NCBI GenBank assembly: GCA_963788285.1 | Contig: CAWBGB010000019.1 | Span: 1-64,000 of the forward strand | Origin: Alicyclobacillus_A sp963788285 | GTDB taxonomy: Bacteria; Bacillota; Bacilli; Alicyclobacillales; Alicyclobacillaceae | Direction: 5' to 3' | Length of the DNA stretch: 64,000 bases | Shown: positions 37,069-46,994 of the stretch, piece after piece | Layout of the letters: every line of letters starts with the position of its first letter | Numbering within the stretch: position 1 is the first letter of the stretch | Program-made: the position numbers and the translations under genes | Notes under the pieces: model-generated | What the model was told of the DNA's origin: nothing | Seen by the model: only the letters and a program-made list of their open reading frames with translations | The model's database searches: none

Positions 37069-37971
37069 TTACGAACGGAACCAGGTGTTGACGAGGTTTT
37101 GGTTTGCTTGAATCCACTTTTCGACGCCTGCCTGTTCATTCGGCGCGTGGTTAATGTCAATCTCGAGTTGCCCGAGCTGGTCTGGCGTTAGTTTAAAATT
37201 TCTGAACCATTTAACCAGCTCGGGGTTGTGTGCCGCCCAAGTTTTGTTGGCTTCAATGTCAATGCGTTCATCGTGACCCATCGTTCCTTTTGGGTCGGCC
37301 AAGTACTTCAATTTCCACTGTGTGAACGCCCAGTGCGGACTCCATAAGGTGACGGCAATTGGCTTATGCGCTGCGTATGCAGCTTTCAATGCTGTGAGCA
37401 TGGTCGTTTCGCTGCCACTGACGAGTTGCATGTTGTTTAAACCATAGGTCTGCATGGACTTTTGAATGACTTCCATCTCTCCTGAACCGGGGTCGATACC
37501 GACGATTTGATTCTCAAATTCCTTGGCGTGTGCACCCAACTGATCTAAAGAATTGACATCCGTTACGTAGCTGGGTACGACAATACCAATCTTCGCGGGC
37601 CCTTGGTACCAAGTTCCCAAATCTGTCAAGTTGCTCCCGTATTGTTGGATGTAGTTCTGATCGGTATAGGGGAGCCATGCGTCAAGGTGGAGATCGATAT
37701 CTCCGGTGGACACACCGAGGTAAAGAGGACCGGTCACCATTTGTTCGAGTTGGACATTGTAACCTCTCTTTTCAAGCAGGTTTTTCCAAAGGTAACTGAG
37801 TGCAACGTCCTCAGTCCACGTGACGTATCCGATTGTCACGGTCTTGCTGCTTGCCGAAGCAGCATGAATGCCATTGTCTGAACCTTTAGCGCCTGTGCCG
37901 CATCCGGCCAGTAGTGTGACTGCTAGACCAGAGGCAGATAATACACGTACAACGTTTTTGTTCTTTCCCAT
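37069..37971 (-). CDS. Second (orphan) betaine/choline-type binding lipoprotein
   Basis: A 300-residue paralogue of the OpuAC-like protein, with clearly similar segments (KTVTIGYVTWTEDVALSYLW, GIDPGSGEMEV, LWSPHWAFTQWKLKYLADPK). Lipobox LAGC with Cys24. The ATG at 37971 is chosen for AAGGAGGA five nt upstream; the open frame 62 codons further has no support. No ATPase or permease is adjacent, so it may serve the OpuA system with another ligand such as choline (inference). It lies directly downstream of, and in the same direction as, the GbsR gene. Confidence 0.92.
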   Translation of the reverse strand: MGKNKNVVRVLSASGLAVTLLAGCGTGAKGSDNGIHAASASSKTVTIGYVTWTEDVALSYLWKNLLEKRGYNVQLEQMVTGPLYLGVSTGDIDLHLDAWLPYTDQNYIQQYGSNLTDLGTWYQGPAKIGIVVPSYVTDVNSLDQLGAHAKEFENQIVGIDPGSGEMEVIQKSMQTYGLNNMQLVSGSETTMLTALKAAYAAHKPIAVTLWSPHWAFTQWKLKYLADPKGTMGHDERIDIEANKTWAAHNPELVKWFRNFKLTPDQLGQLEIDINHAPNEQAGVEKWIQANQNLVNTWFRS

Positions 37972-38128
37972 TCGATGTCCTCCTTGGATATTTTCGAAAA
38001 GGGTCAAAGAGAATATACGAGTTCTGCAAAGTAGAGTCTTTGACCCTTTTGGGAAAACCAGATATGAGACTATGACAGTGAAGGTTGAACGCTCACTTGG
38101 CACAACACAGGAGGGGAAGGAAGAGGTT

Positions 38129-38689
38129 TTACTCTTTGGGAACCGGGGACGACACAAAATACTTCATCAGTTGTCCACTGTCCATCGCCTTTGTCAGGTC
38201 GTTCAGCCAGTCATAGTAGTCTTGAGCGTGACGTAATTTTGCCAAATCGGCCTCGGCCTGCTTGACGTCTTCCGGCGCAAGATCCCCACTCTCCAATAGG
38301 GCACGGATTTCCTGCTCTGTTGCGGCCAATCCCTTTGTGCACAGTTCGATTTCCTGACTCCATAGATGCGTGAAAAACTCCCTGAATGCGCGAAACAAGT
38401 CCTGTTCCGCCTGGTATAAATCCTTACGCACCCCTTTCTCCCATTTCTTGTGGACCAGTCGCAGACGAGCCAGCTCACGCACGCCCGTGCTCATACTTGT
38501 TTTGCTCATGCCGCTTTGTGCGCACATCTCATCCAAGGTCATCGGCGTGTCGCGAAAAAACATGATGCCGTATAGGAGGCCCATCGAGGGACTGAGGCCA
38601 TACATGTTCATCGTTTCCGCCAACGCTTGAATGTAGTGACGTCGTGCCTGTTCTAATTTTGATTCTGCTGGTAATCGATTACTACTCAT
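38129..38689 (-). CDS. gbsR: GbsR/MarR-type choline-responsive repressor
   Basis: A 186-residue regulator of the GbsR group. A winged helix-turn-helix fills about residues 35-100 (MTLDEMCAQSGMSKTSMSTGVRELARLRLV) and a helical C-terminus follows. In Bacillus subtilis GbsR represses the choline oxidation genes and a choline transporter and is released by choline (known). Its position, divergent from the betaine aldehyde dehydrogenase gene and upstream of the orphan binding protein gene, fits the same role. Confidence 0.9.
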   Translation of the reverse strand: MSSNRLPAESKLEQARRHYIQALAETMNMYGLSPSMGLLYGIMFFRDTPMTLDEMCAQSGMSKTSMSTGVRELARLRLVHKKWEKGVRKDLYQAEQDLFRAFREFFTHLWSQEIELCTKGLAATEQEIRALLESGDLAPEDVKQAEADLAKLRHAQDYYDWLNDLTKAMDSGQLMKYFVSSPVPKE

Positions 38690-38737
38690 TCGAGCACACC
38701 ATTCTTTTGTGTATGTTGATAAACAGTTCTTACGGTT

Positions 38738-38866
38738 AAAAGTGTATGAACTGAAATTATCGTAACACTATGTACTTTCGAAATTCTAGTCTTGAAATAT
38801 TCAGATAGTGCTGATATTGTTTTCTGTTGTAACGGTATGTACAGAAAAAACTGTATGAACGAAATT
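38738..38866. promoter_or_regulatory. Repeated motif in the gbsR-gbsA divergent region
   Basis: AAAAGTGTATGAACTGAAATT (38738-38758) is repeated nearly exactly at 38847-38866 as AAAACTGTATGAACGAAATT. Two near-identical copies within the shared promoter region are good candidates for GbsR operators. Confidence 0.5.
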
Positions 38867-38889
38867 GAATATGAAGGGGGTTTCGTGTC

Positions 38890-40386
38890 ATGGTCATTTC
38901 TAAAGAGGTGCCGGTTCGTCAAACGCAGATGTATATCGCAGGTAGGTGGGCATCGGCTCTCTCGGGGTCCACACGGGAGATCATCAACCCTTTCGATCAA
39001 ACGGTGATTGCAATTGTCCCGGAGGGTGACGAGAGGGATGCCGAACGGGCAATTCAGGCCGCGCGCGAAGCGTTCGACGACGGTCCCTGGCCGAGAATGA
39101 CGGGTGCGGAGCGCGGACGAATTCTATATCAAATCGCCAGTCTCATTGAACGCGACGCCGAAGAACTCGCAATCCTCGAAACACTCGACACGGGGAAGAC
39201 GTTGACAGAGAGTCGTGCGGACATGGGCGATATCGTCCGAGTCTTTCGCTACTTTGCGGGGTTAGCCGACAAGGACAGGGGCTTTGTGATTGACTCGCCA
39301 AATGCCAATGCCGCGAGTCTCGTCGTACGTGAGCCGGTCGGCGTGTGCGGGCAGATCACACCTTGGAACTACCCCCTGTTACAGGCATCCTGGAAGCTGG
39401 CTCCGGCACTCGCGGCGGGTTGCACGATGGTGTTAAAGCCGAGCGAAATCACGCCGTTGACCACGCTTCGGATTGCGGAGATCTTTGAAGAGGTCGGATT
39501 GCCTCCCGGTGTGGTGAATATCGTCACGGGCCCCGGCGAAACGGTCGGCGCAAGACTCACTGAATCCCCCGATGTAGACCTCGTCTCTTTCACTGGAGGG
39601 GGTGACACGGGGCGGAAGGTGATGCGTGCTGCAGCCGGAAATTTCAAACGAATTGCACTAGAGCTTGGTGGCAAGAATCCCAACATTGTCTTTGCCGATG
39701 CAGATTTTGAGACCGCACTTGATTATGCCTTGAACGCGGTCTACTTTCATGCCGGACAGGTGTGTTCTGCCGGAGCTAGGTTGCTGTTGCAGGAGAAATG
39801 GCACGACCAGTTTGTCGAAGCGCTGGTGGAACGCGTTCGGAACATCAGGCTTGGCAGCGGATTTGAAGAAACCACACAGATGGGGCCGCTCATCTCCGAG
39901 GAACACCGTGCAAAAGTCGAACGGTACCTCGCAATCGGGCAGGAAGAAGGTGCCAGATTGCTGGTGGGAGGTAAGCGGCCGGAACGCGTGGATCTGCAAA
40001 AAGGGTTCTTCGTGGAGCCCACCGTGTTTGATGATTGTGTATCCTCCATGCGCATTGTTCAGGAAGAGACTTTTGGCCCGATTCTGACGATCGAGACGTT
40101 TCGAACAGAAGAGGAGGCCATTTCCCTGGCCAATGATACCGTGTATGGATTGGCGGGCGCGGTTTGGACGTGCGACATGGCTCGGGCACGACGAGTGAGC
40201 CATGCCTTGCGCCTTGGAACCGTGTGGATTAATGACTTTCATCCTTACTTCGCTCAGGCGCCCTGGGGCGGTTTCAAACAGTCGGGCATCGGTCGTGAAC
40301 TCGGACCGTGGGGGCTTGAAGAGTACACGGAACTGAAGCATATCTATCAAAATTTCGATACTCAGCCTATGAAATGGTTTGGTTAA
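38890..40386 (+). CDS. gbsA: Betaine aldehyde dehydrogenase
   Basis: A 498-residue NAD(P)+ aldehyde dehydrogenase. Glu258 in LELGGKNPN is the general base and Cys292 in GQVCSAG the nucleophile; PWNYPLLQASWK and the coenzyme-binding SFTGGGDTGR are present. It would oxidise betaine aldehyde to glycine betaine. The assignment to betaine aldehyde rests on context: divergent GbsR, the iron-type dehydrogenase 40 bp downstream and betaine uptake genes nearby. The ATG follows GAAGGGGG. Confidence 0.93.
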   Translation: MVISKEVPVRQTQMYIAGRWASALSGSTREIINPFDQTVIAIVPEGDERDAERAIQAAREAFDDGPWPRMTGAERGRILYQIASLIERDAEELAILETLDTGKTLTESRADMGDIVRVFRYFAGLADKDRGFVIDSPNANAASLVVREPVGVCGQITPWNYPLLQASWKLAPALAAGCTMVLKPSEITPLTTLRIAEIFEEVGLPPGVVNIVTGPGETVGARLTESPDVDLVSFTGGGDTGRKVMRAAAGNFKRIALELGGKNPNIVFADADFETALDYALNAVYFHAGQVCSAGARLLLQEKWHDQFVEALVERVRNIRLGSGFEETTQMGPLISEEHRAKVERYLAIGQEEGARLLVGGKRPERVDLQKGFFVEPTVFDDCVSSMRIVQEETFGPILTIETFRTEEEAISLANDTVYGLAGAVWTCDMARARRVSHALRLGTVWINDFHPYFAQAPWGGFKQSGIGRELGPWGLEEYTELKHIYQNFDTQPMKWFG

Positions 40387-40427
40387 CATGAACATCTTGG
40401 CTGAATTGAGATGGGAGGGAATCGATA

Positions 40428-41624
40428 ATGATGCGTATTGAACGCATGATGCGATACAAGGGGTTTGAAATGCCGACCGCGGTGAAGTCTTCTCTTGGTG
40501 CATCCAAGCACGTTGGAGATGAAGCCAAAGCGCTTGGGGTCAGCAACGTGATGCTGGTGACCGACAAGATGCTTCATCGGGCCGGGCTCATCCATCCGAT
40601 TGAACAAAGTCTACGCGACGCCGGCGTCACCACTGTACTGTTTGCCGAAATCGAAGGGGAGCCGGATACGGCGTTGGTCGCCAAGGGAAGCAAGAGGTAC
40701 AAGGAAGAAGGGTGTGATGGCCTGGTAGCCGTCGGTGGGGGAAGTTCCATGGATACCGCCAAATCGATTGGCGTAGAGGTGGTCCACGATGAGCCGTTAC
40801 TCGCTTACGAGGCAGCTCCGGGAAAGAAACCGCTCGAACGCCGAATTCCGCCGCTGATCACGATTCCTACGACAGCTGGTACCGGCAGTGAAGTGACTCA
40901 ATGGGCTGTGATTAAAGACCCAGAGCGGAAAATCAAGTTCAATGTCGGTGGTCCGCTGATTGCCGCACACGTAGCGATTTTGGATCCGGAGCTGCATGTC
41001 AGCATGCCGCCTCACATCACCGCCGCGACAGGACTCGATGCGCTGTGCCACGCCATTGAATGTTATACCTGTCACTATGCGCAACCCATCACAGACGCCG
41101 TTGCACTGTTGGCCATGGAATACGTAGCGAAGTACATTCACCGCGCCTATGCGAATGGACACGACCTCGAAGCCCGTCACGGCATGGCGCAAGCCGCCAT
41201 GTTGGCAGGCCTATCGTACGGCAGCGAGTCGGCGGGAGCGGTTCACGCGATGGCGCAGACCCTTGGAGGAATGGTTCCCGTTATGCATGGTCAGTGCGTC
41301 GCGGCGATGTTGGTACCGGTCATGGAATACAATTGGATGGGTGAGCCGGAGAAGTTTGCACGGATCGCGCAAGCATTGGGCGTCGACACGACTAGAATGA
41401 GCGTAAATGATGCAGCCCAAGCAGCTGTACGCGAAGTGGACCGCTTGGTACGTCAGTTAAACGTCCCTACACTGCTCGAACAGGGCGTAAATCCGGATGA
41501 CATCGAGCGTTACGCACAGGCTGCATTCCACGACCCACAGACCGTGGGCAACCCGCGAGACATCGGGATCGACGACTATCGCTGGCTCTACCGACGCTGT
41601 CTCGGTCTTGAACCCTCTGAATGA
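40428..41624 (+). CDS. gbsB: Iron-containing alcohol dehydrogenase, choline dehydrogenase type
   Basis: A 398-residue type III (iron-dependent) alcohol dehydrogenase. VGGGSSMDTAK is the nucleotide-binding motif, PTTAGTGSEVT and GLDALCHAIECY are conserved, and the His residues of ALCHAIE and GAVHAMAQTLGG with MHGQCVAAML supply the metal ligands. In Bacillus subtilis GbsB oxidises choline to betaine aldehyde, feeding GbsA (known). The gene starts 41 bp after gbsA with ribosome site GGGAGGG, so the two are co-transcribed; a strong terminator follows 270 bp downstream. Confidence 0.9.
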   Translation: MMRIERMMRYKGFEMPTAVKSSLGASKHVGDEAKALGVSNVMLVTDKMLHRAGLIHPIEQSLRDAGVTTVLFAEIEGEPDTALVAKGSKRYKEEGCDGLVAVGGGSSMDTAKSIGVEVVHDEPLLAYEAAPGKKPLERRIPPLITIPTTAGTGSEVTQWAVIKDPERKIKFNVGGPLIAAHVAILDPELHVSMPPHITAATGLDALCHAIECYTCHYAQPITDAVALLAMEYVAKYIHRAYANGHDLEARHGMAQAAMLAGLSYGSESAGAVHAMAQTLGGMVPVMHGQCVAAMLVPVMEYNWMGEPEKFARIAQALGVDTTRMSVNDAAQAAVREVDRLVRQLNVPTLLEQGVNPDDIERYAQAAFHDPQTVGNPRDIGIDDYRWLYRRCLGLEPSE

Positions 41625-41893
41625 GTCCATACGAATCCTGCTGGTTATCCACTCAATGAAATCAGTAAGTCTTTGGCGACGATTCGATTGCGTTGAATCA
41701 ACTTTGCCATCGAATTCGGTGAACCTATACCAAATCAAACACAGAGTGATTATGCCACTCGGGGCGTCGGGCAGTCAGTTTGAGGTGTACTTCATTACGA
41801 CAAGACGAAAATTCCGCTTAGCTTGTTGGGTTTGCTCAGACAGATACGACGTCGTTTAATTTGCAATTGAACAATTCAACTGGGCTTAACATT

Positions 41894-41928
41894 AGAAAAC
41901 ACCCGCGATTCATCCGAGGGTGTTTTCT
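41894..41928 (+). terminator. Terminator after gbsAB
   Basis: Perfect 11-bp arms AGAAAACACCC and GGGTGTTTTCT separated by 13 nt, followed by AT-rich sequence. Confidence 0.75.
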
Positions 41929-42636
41929 ATTCGAATTTTTTGGGGTATTAAAAAGTAAAGCTTTGATGCTTCAGAGTCCAAGCGATTCTAACCGCACTTG
42001 GCGTTCCAGATTAAATCCCTCGGCGAATTCGTCGATGACGACAGTTTCGTATTTCCGTGAGCGGTGTTGTGAAACGGCGTAATGAAGAGAACTGGTTGTG
42101 TTTAGTTAGCGCACATAGCAAGACTTGTGTCGCGCCTGGTGGTGACGATGGAAAAGGCAAATACCCAACTTCCTGCATCGGTCACCATCATTCGTGATAA
42201 GTTGAGATACTTCCAGAACGTGCGACGCGGCCAAGAGCGTGGACGGAGTGCACCAGTGCAGCGGAGCTATTGTGCCACAGTGAGTTAGGCCAAGGACAAA
42301 TGTGGTCAGGTTCAGACTAAATTTCTCGGGTGCCTTTTTTTGACCTTCTCGCGCGTAAACCAATTCACCACTGCTATCAACATACATAAGAATCCGGTGA
42401 TTTTCAGAGCCCATTGCCACCACATATGTATCACACCTTTCTGACTCGCCATATCGATTAATTATTGCAAAACGAACTATTTCAAGACATTTTTGAAAAT
42501 AAATTGATGGATACCCGATAACCGGAGGTGAGTGTGTAGAAAAGGCCCATATATTTCGTAGGAAAAACAGTAAACGTTATAACGTGGATGCGATGGAGAG
42601 TCACACAAACCTAAGTCTCTATCTACTCTACATAAC
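41929..42636. other. Intergenic, no gene recognised
   Basis: A minus-strand frame at 42106-42423 starts plausibly (MVAMGSENHRILMYVDSSGE) but its second half looks non-coding and no relative is recognised. Confidence 0.35.
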
Positions 42637-44436
42637 ACGGGGCTGTCCCAAAACCCATCGTAAGACGGGGGAGGGGACAGCCCCCTTTGTTTTTAGTTGT
42701 CTATTTTTTGCTTGCTGTGCGACAAGGTGGCTCTTCCTACGCCGAGAAGGCGGCCCTCTTCATCAGATTGTGAGCTAAACTTACGAGCCCCACTTCGATG
42801 TGCGTCTTTAATAAGCCCCGCAGGTGAAATCTGCGGAACCCGCGATTAGCTTTTAGTTGCCCAAACACGCTCTCAACCTCCACCATACGTCTGACTGAGA
42901 GTTCTCGGCCTTCCTCGCTTGACAGACGTTCCCTCGTAATTTGTTTGTATATTTGGAGCTCGCGACTTACGCCAATTTGCCGGTTGCCCAACCCTTTCGT
43001 ACACCGAGCTCGTAGCGGGCATGTTCCACAGGCGTCACATCTGTAATATCTTTTCTTCACTCGGTATCCAGTCTCAGTGTTCTCGTATCTTTCGTATCGA
43101 AAGGTCAATCGTTGGTCCGCTGCACAGATGTACTCATCTCGTTCCTCGTCGTATTCCCAGTTCTCATACCGACTGATGTCTGCTTTCCAACGCTTCGTCC
43201 GCTCCTTGTGATAAGTGTTGTATTTCACGTACGCAGTGATTTGATGTTGCTCAAGGTATGTATAGTTCTCTTCACTCCCGTATCCTGCGTCTGCAATGAC
43301 GGCCTTCGGAGCCACACCCAACCGCTCCCGAACCTGTTCTAGATGAGGGATTAGGCAACGCGTGTCAGTCGGTCTCTGGTGAATGCTGAAACCGACAATG
43401 AACTGGTTCTCTGTACCCACTTGAACGTTGTATCCGGGATTGAGTTGCCCGTTTCTCATATGGTCCTCTTTCATCCGCATGAAGGTTGCATCCGGATCGG
43501 TCTTACTGTAGTTGTTTCGCCCTTGGAATACCGATTGTTGAGCCTCGTACTTCCGACACCGAGGCAGGTAATCCTTGCGAAACTTATGAACTGCCTTACG
43601 TAGTGGTTTATTGGTCTTATCCTCTGCCAAACGTTGCTCTAGCCGGGATACGGTCTCTTCGAGCTGCGCGGCCGTGATCACTTGCCCTTCGCCTAGTTCC
43701 TCCAGATCCCGTTCTCCGTACTCCTTTTGTTCCTGTTGGTTGATTTCATCAATCTCGGTCAAAAGTTGACGAATCTGGGTCTGCAGCTTTTCCTGATACC
43801 GGTCTGTGGACTTTTTCCATACAAAGGTATAGCGATTGGCGTTGGCCTCGATTTTCGTGCCGTCGAGGAAATAGTGTTCCATGGTGACGTATCCTTCTTC
43901 GATAAGCAGTTGTAATACAGCCGCGAATATGTCGTCGATGAGACCTTTCATTCGTTGCGAGCGGAATCGATTAATGGTTCGAAAGTCAGGAGTCTGTCGT
44001 GCAGCGAGCCACATGAAGGGAATATTCTCGCGAAGCGCCTTAACGATTTGGCGGGAGGAGTAGATCTTCTGGGTATATGCGTAGACCAGGACTTTGGTGA
44101 GCATCTTCGGATGAAAGCTGCTACGGCCTCCACCGGGATAGTACTTCAGGAACACATCATCACTGATGCGGTTAACAGCCTCATTGACGACGCGTACGAC
44201 GTGACCTGGCGGAATCAGTTCCTCTAAATCCATTGGAAGAAATAGTTGATCCATGTTATAGTCAATGAAGACAACGTTGTTCAAAAGAATCGCCCTTTCT
44301 CGGTTGATGTTTGGTCGCACTTACATTTTACCGGAAGGGCGATTCTTTTTGTGGACATATAGAGCAAAATTCAAACAGATTTTCATAAATAAGGGGCTGC
44401 CCCTAAGTGCGCTTGGCACTTTTGAGACAGCCCCTT
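42637..44436 (-). mobile_element. IS1182-type insertion sequence, about 1.8 kb
   Basis: Terminal inverted repeats GGGGCTGTCCCAAAA (42639-42653) and, on the other strand, GGGGCTGTCTCAAAA (44420-44434), with one mismatch. CATAAC flanks both ends (42631-42636 and 44437-44442) and may be a short target duplication. One intact transposase gene lies inside. It is unrelated in detail to the element at 14.9-16.4 kb. Confidence 0.85.
42737..44320 (-). CDS. IS1182-family DDE transposase
   Basis: A 527-residue transposase. The N-terminal domain (LPMDLEELIPPGHVVRVVNE, HPKMLTKVLVYAYTQKIYSS) is typical of IS1182; YFLDGTKIEANANRY supplies the first catalytic Asp, KAVIADAGYGSEENY the second, and RMVEVESVFGQLKANRGFRRF the Glu. 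A cysteine-rich segment (YYRCDACGTCPLRARC) may bind zinc. The gene is intact, so this element is potentially active. Confidence 0.95.
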   Translation of the reverse strand: MRPNINRERAILLNNVVFIDYNMDQLFLPMDLEELIPPGHVVRVVNEAVNRISDDVFLKYYPGGGRSSFHPKMLTKVLVYAYTQKIYSSRQIVKALRENIPFMWLAARQTPDFRTINRFRSQRMKGLIDDIFAAVLQLLIEEGYVTMEHYFLDGTKIEANANRYTFVWKKSTDRYQEKLQTQIRQLLTEIDEINQQEQKEYGERDLEELGEGQVITAAQLEETVSRLEQRLAEDKTNKPLRKAVHKFRKDYLPRCRKYEAQQSVFQGRNNYSKTDPDATFMRMKEDHMRNGQLNPGYNVQVGTENQFIVGFSIHQRPTDTRCLIPHLEQVRERLGVAPKAVIADAGYGSEENYTYLEQHQITAYVKYNTYHKERTKRWKADISRYENWEYDEERDEYICAADQRLTFRYERYENTETGYRVKKRYYRCDACGTCPLRARCTKGLGNRQIGVSRELQIYKQITRERLSSEEGRELSVRRMVEVESVFGQLKANRGFRRFHLRGLLKTHIEVGLVSLAHNLMKRAAFSA

Positions 44437-44516
44437 CATAACCTATGTGTTTGAAATAGGATTTGGTGATCTCTAGAGGTTTGACTCCCTGAAGCAGTTC
44501 AAAACAGGTTCAACCA

Positions 44517-45818
44517 CTAAGGGAGGCAGTCCAATTTTTCATTACCAGGGTTGGTTGAATAAACGAACAGCCCATCCGCAACCGGACGTTCATGTCCGTC
44601 CGACGGTGAGTTTACGACGGAAACCGTCGAATCACCTTGGTGGCGAAGCACTATTTCGCTTGAACCACCACCATCTAGCATTGCTGCCTTGTACGCGCCT
44701 AAACTCTGTAAGTAGCTCGCCATTTGTTTGTACCACAAACCGATGCCAAGATTTGGTTGGCGACCATCAACGACGACCATATACATGTGTCTTCCATCCC
44801 TCGAGACCCCTACCGCAGTCAATGGTTCCAATGCATTAGAAATAGCGTATTTAGTGCCGTGTCCGTTCGGGTCGCTGTACCATCGTCCATTTTCAAGCAG
44901 GATGTAACCCGTACCTAGTGCTTGTTCCAAATCACTATTAGGTGATACTTTTTTCATGAAGGTGTACGTGCGATCCCGTTTTGAGATGGCAGGTTACCAA
45001 GACGCTGCATTTCCACCGCCAGCCACGAGCGCCTCTTCACCAGGATGTAGTTGTGGAACTTGTGAGACATTCGTGTCTACTGCTTCCACTGTTTTCGTTA
45101 ATGAGTTCGGAGAGTCCGGCTTCAAGTATGCGGCCGTTGCATTACTGACGCGGAACGACGCACCGAGGTCTGATGTAATCAGAGCTAGGTTCCCATTTGC
45201 CTCAGTTCCTGGGCGATTCAGGGACTTGATCGAGTACGAAGAACCGGAATCCAAAGTTACGGAAGCAGTGAAGACTTCAGGAGCAATTGAAATTCGCCCA
45301 TTTTTAGTCACAGCTTAAATATACCGGATTCATTACTGTACTGGCTTTCCACGATCCGTCCATTAACCATCGTCAAGTCAAGGGGGGCACCGGTCGCGTT
45401 AATATTAAAGAAATTGCCATTTATACCTGCTATTGCACCTGTGCAGTTAGCCATAGAGCTAACTGTTTCATCGGGGCTATAAAGTTTATTATTGGCTAAC
45501 GTGACACCCAATCTGACATTCGGGTTTGTGAGGTCAACCTCAGTGAGTTAGCTTGTACAGGACCGTTAACCGTTTGAAATGATTCCGAGTAATGAGTGAC
45601 GCCAGAAGTAATTGTTTCGATTGGAGACTTTTTCTCAGATAAGACCGTCGGCCAATTAGAAGGAGTTGTCGGAGAGGCCGTGCTCAAAGTAGCCGAGGCA
45701 ACACGATTTTTAGGAGCTGCATTGGCGACAACGGGAAACCGATACCCATAGTTATTGCCAGAGCCAGCCCCGAATGGATAGTTTGTGACGTCGATTCCTC
45801 ACTTCTACATCTCTCCAT
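44517..45818 (-). pseudogene. Phosphodiester glycosidase (NAGPA-like) gene, several frameshifts
   Basis: Family members are exported phosphodiester glycosidases such as those acting on cell-envelope sugars (known). The ATG at 45818 leads into a signal-like segment (GLALAITMGIGFP, then VVANAAPKNRVAS in another frame). Further frames give PVLSEKKSPIETI-like text with GVTHYSESF (45496-45687), AGINGNFFN and GAPLDLTMVNGRIV (45308-45511), then SIKSLNRPGTEANGNLALIT (44994-45311) and ALEPLTAVGVSRDGRHMYMV with AAMLDGGGSSEIV (44517-44957). GINGNFF and DGGGSS are the catalytic-domain hallmarks. At least three frameshifts make it non-functional as written. Confidence 0.8.
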
Positions 45819-46274
45819 TAAATCGATAGATAACGTTGAATGACCTTGTAAGAATTAACAAGTCTATTAGAAGGCTAGCAACCGTGTGATAAAAATCGAT
45901 AAAATCTATCTTAAATTTTGGTAATGAATGCATATATTTATATAAAGTTTCTTCGAATTGAAACACGGTAGGGATGTTTATGGAAGTTGGCCACAACAAG
46001 TTTTAATCTCATCGGGATTGTATTATTCAATGGCCACTACAGGTGTGCCCGTGCTTTCTTTTTTGAATCGCAACGTTTCTCTGAGTAGGGGGGCGATGGG
46101 GTTACATTTTAAGAAAGCAATCTCTTGCTGGGAGACGAGAAAGCTAATCTGCTCCGTTGGGGTTCTAGGTTATGTGCAGTATCAACTGGTAAGAGCCATA
46201 ACAGGGATTGCTTTCAGAAAAGGTGGAGAAAATGAGAGTGAGGTCAATCCACGTACAACTGAGGAGTGCAAACG
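45819..46274. other. Intergenic, no gene seen
   Basis: AT-rich upstream part, then unassigned sequence ending in the ribosome site (GAGGAG) of the next small gene. Confidence 0.4.
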
Positions 46275-46424
46275 ATGATTCTAGCAATTGCGTCAATTCT
46301 TTTTGTGCTGTGGCTGGTGGGTGTGATCTTTCACCTTGTTTTTTATGGGATGATTCATCTCTTGCTAATCGTAGCTATCGTGATGTTTGGAGTTCATCTG
46401 TTCAGGCGAAACCAACGGACATAA
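46275..46424 (+). CDS. DUF5670 (lmo0937-like) small membrane protein
   Basis: A 49-residue protein, starting MILAIASILFVLWLVGVIFH, with two hydrophobic segments around the FYGMIHLLLIVAIV middle and a basic end (FRRNQRT). The W-G/H spacing and the G-x-IH-LL-x-IA core match the lmo0937/DUF5670 family of tiny membrane proteins found in many Bacilli and often stress-linked. GAGGAG lies 8 nt before the ATG and a terminator follows, so this looks like a genuine single-gene unit. Confidence 0.8.
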   Translation: MILAIASILFVLWLVGVIFHLVFYGMIHLLLIVAIVMFGVHLFRRNQRT

Positions 46425-46445
46425 ATCGCTGTGAAATTGAATGAC

Positions 46446-46475
46446 AAGGGTACTCTTTGGAGGGTACCCTTTTTA
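46446..46475 (+). terminator. Terminator after the DUF5670 gene
   Basis: AAGGGTAC (46446-46453) and GTACCCTT (46464-46471) form a perfect 8-bp stem followed by a T-run. Confidence 0.75.
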
Positions 46476-46994
46476 GCTGACTTCGCACTAGGGTAGTTAC
46501 GCAAAAAGCACAGTCGATTTCTGTCTTGGGGAGGGATAGCTGGATTATACTCAAGGACTTTTCCGAATCGAAGCGGACTCGCGGCAAGCATTCCCAAGCC
46601 GCCACATGCGCCGTCCATGCCCTCTGAAATCCCACCACTTCTCTGTTCCTAAAACTTTACAAACCACATCTCTCATCTTCGCGTATGTCTCTATCCAGTA
46701 CAAATCGACAGTTATATTATCAACATCGCATGAAAATGATCCTGATGTTCACACACTTTGTAGCATGAGTGACGTGATATTGGCTCATAAAATTCACTAA
46801 CCACCTGTTTTAAGCCAATGCTGGACATGATGGAATGAATGATTGACATGGGAGAGTAACTCACGTTGAGTTTTACATCGAGAAAAAAGTAGTGACGACC
46901 CGTTGGATAGATTCACAAGCGGATCTTGAATCGTTAATTATCGGAATCATAGAAATATGAAACATTTAAACAAAAGGTTGGAAGGAGGTTCATT
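46476..46994. other. Intergenic, no gene recognised
   Basis: No convincing gene. The last bases hold AAGGAGG of the next ORF. Confidence 0.4.

Noticed and set aside
39658..40503. Minus-strand frame inside gbsA
   Set aside because: Shadow of an intact aldehyde dehydrogenase gene.
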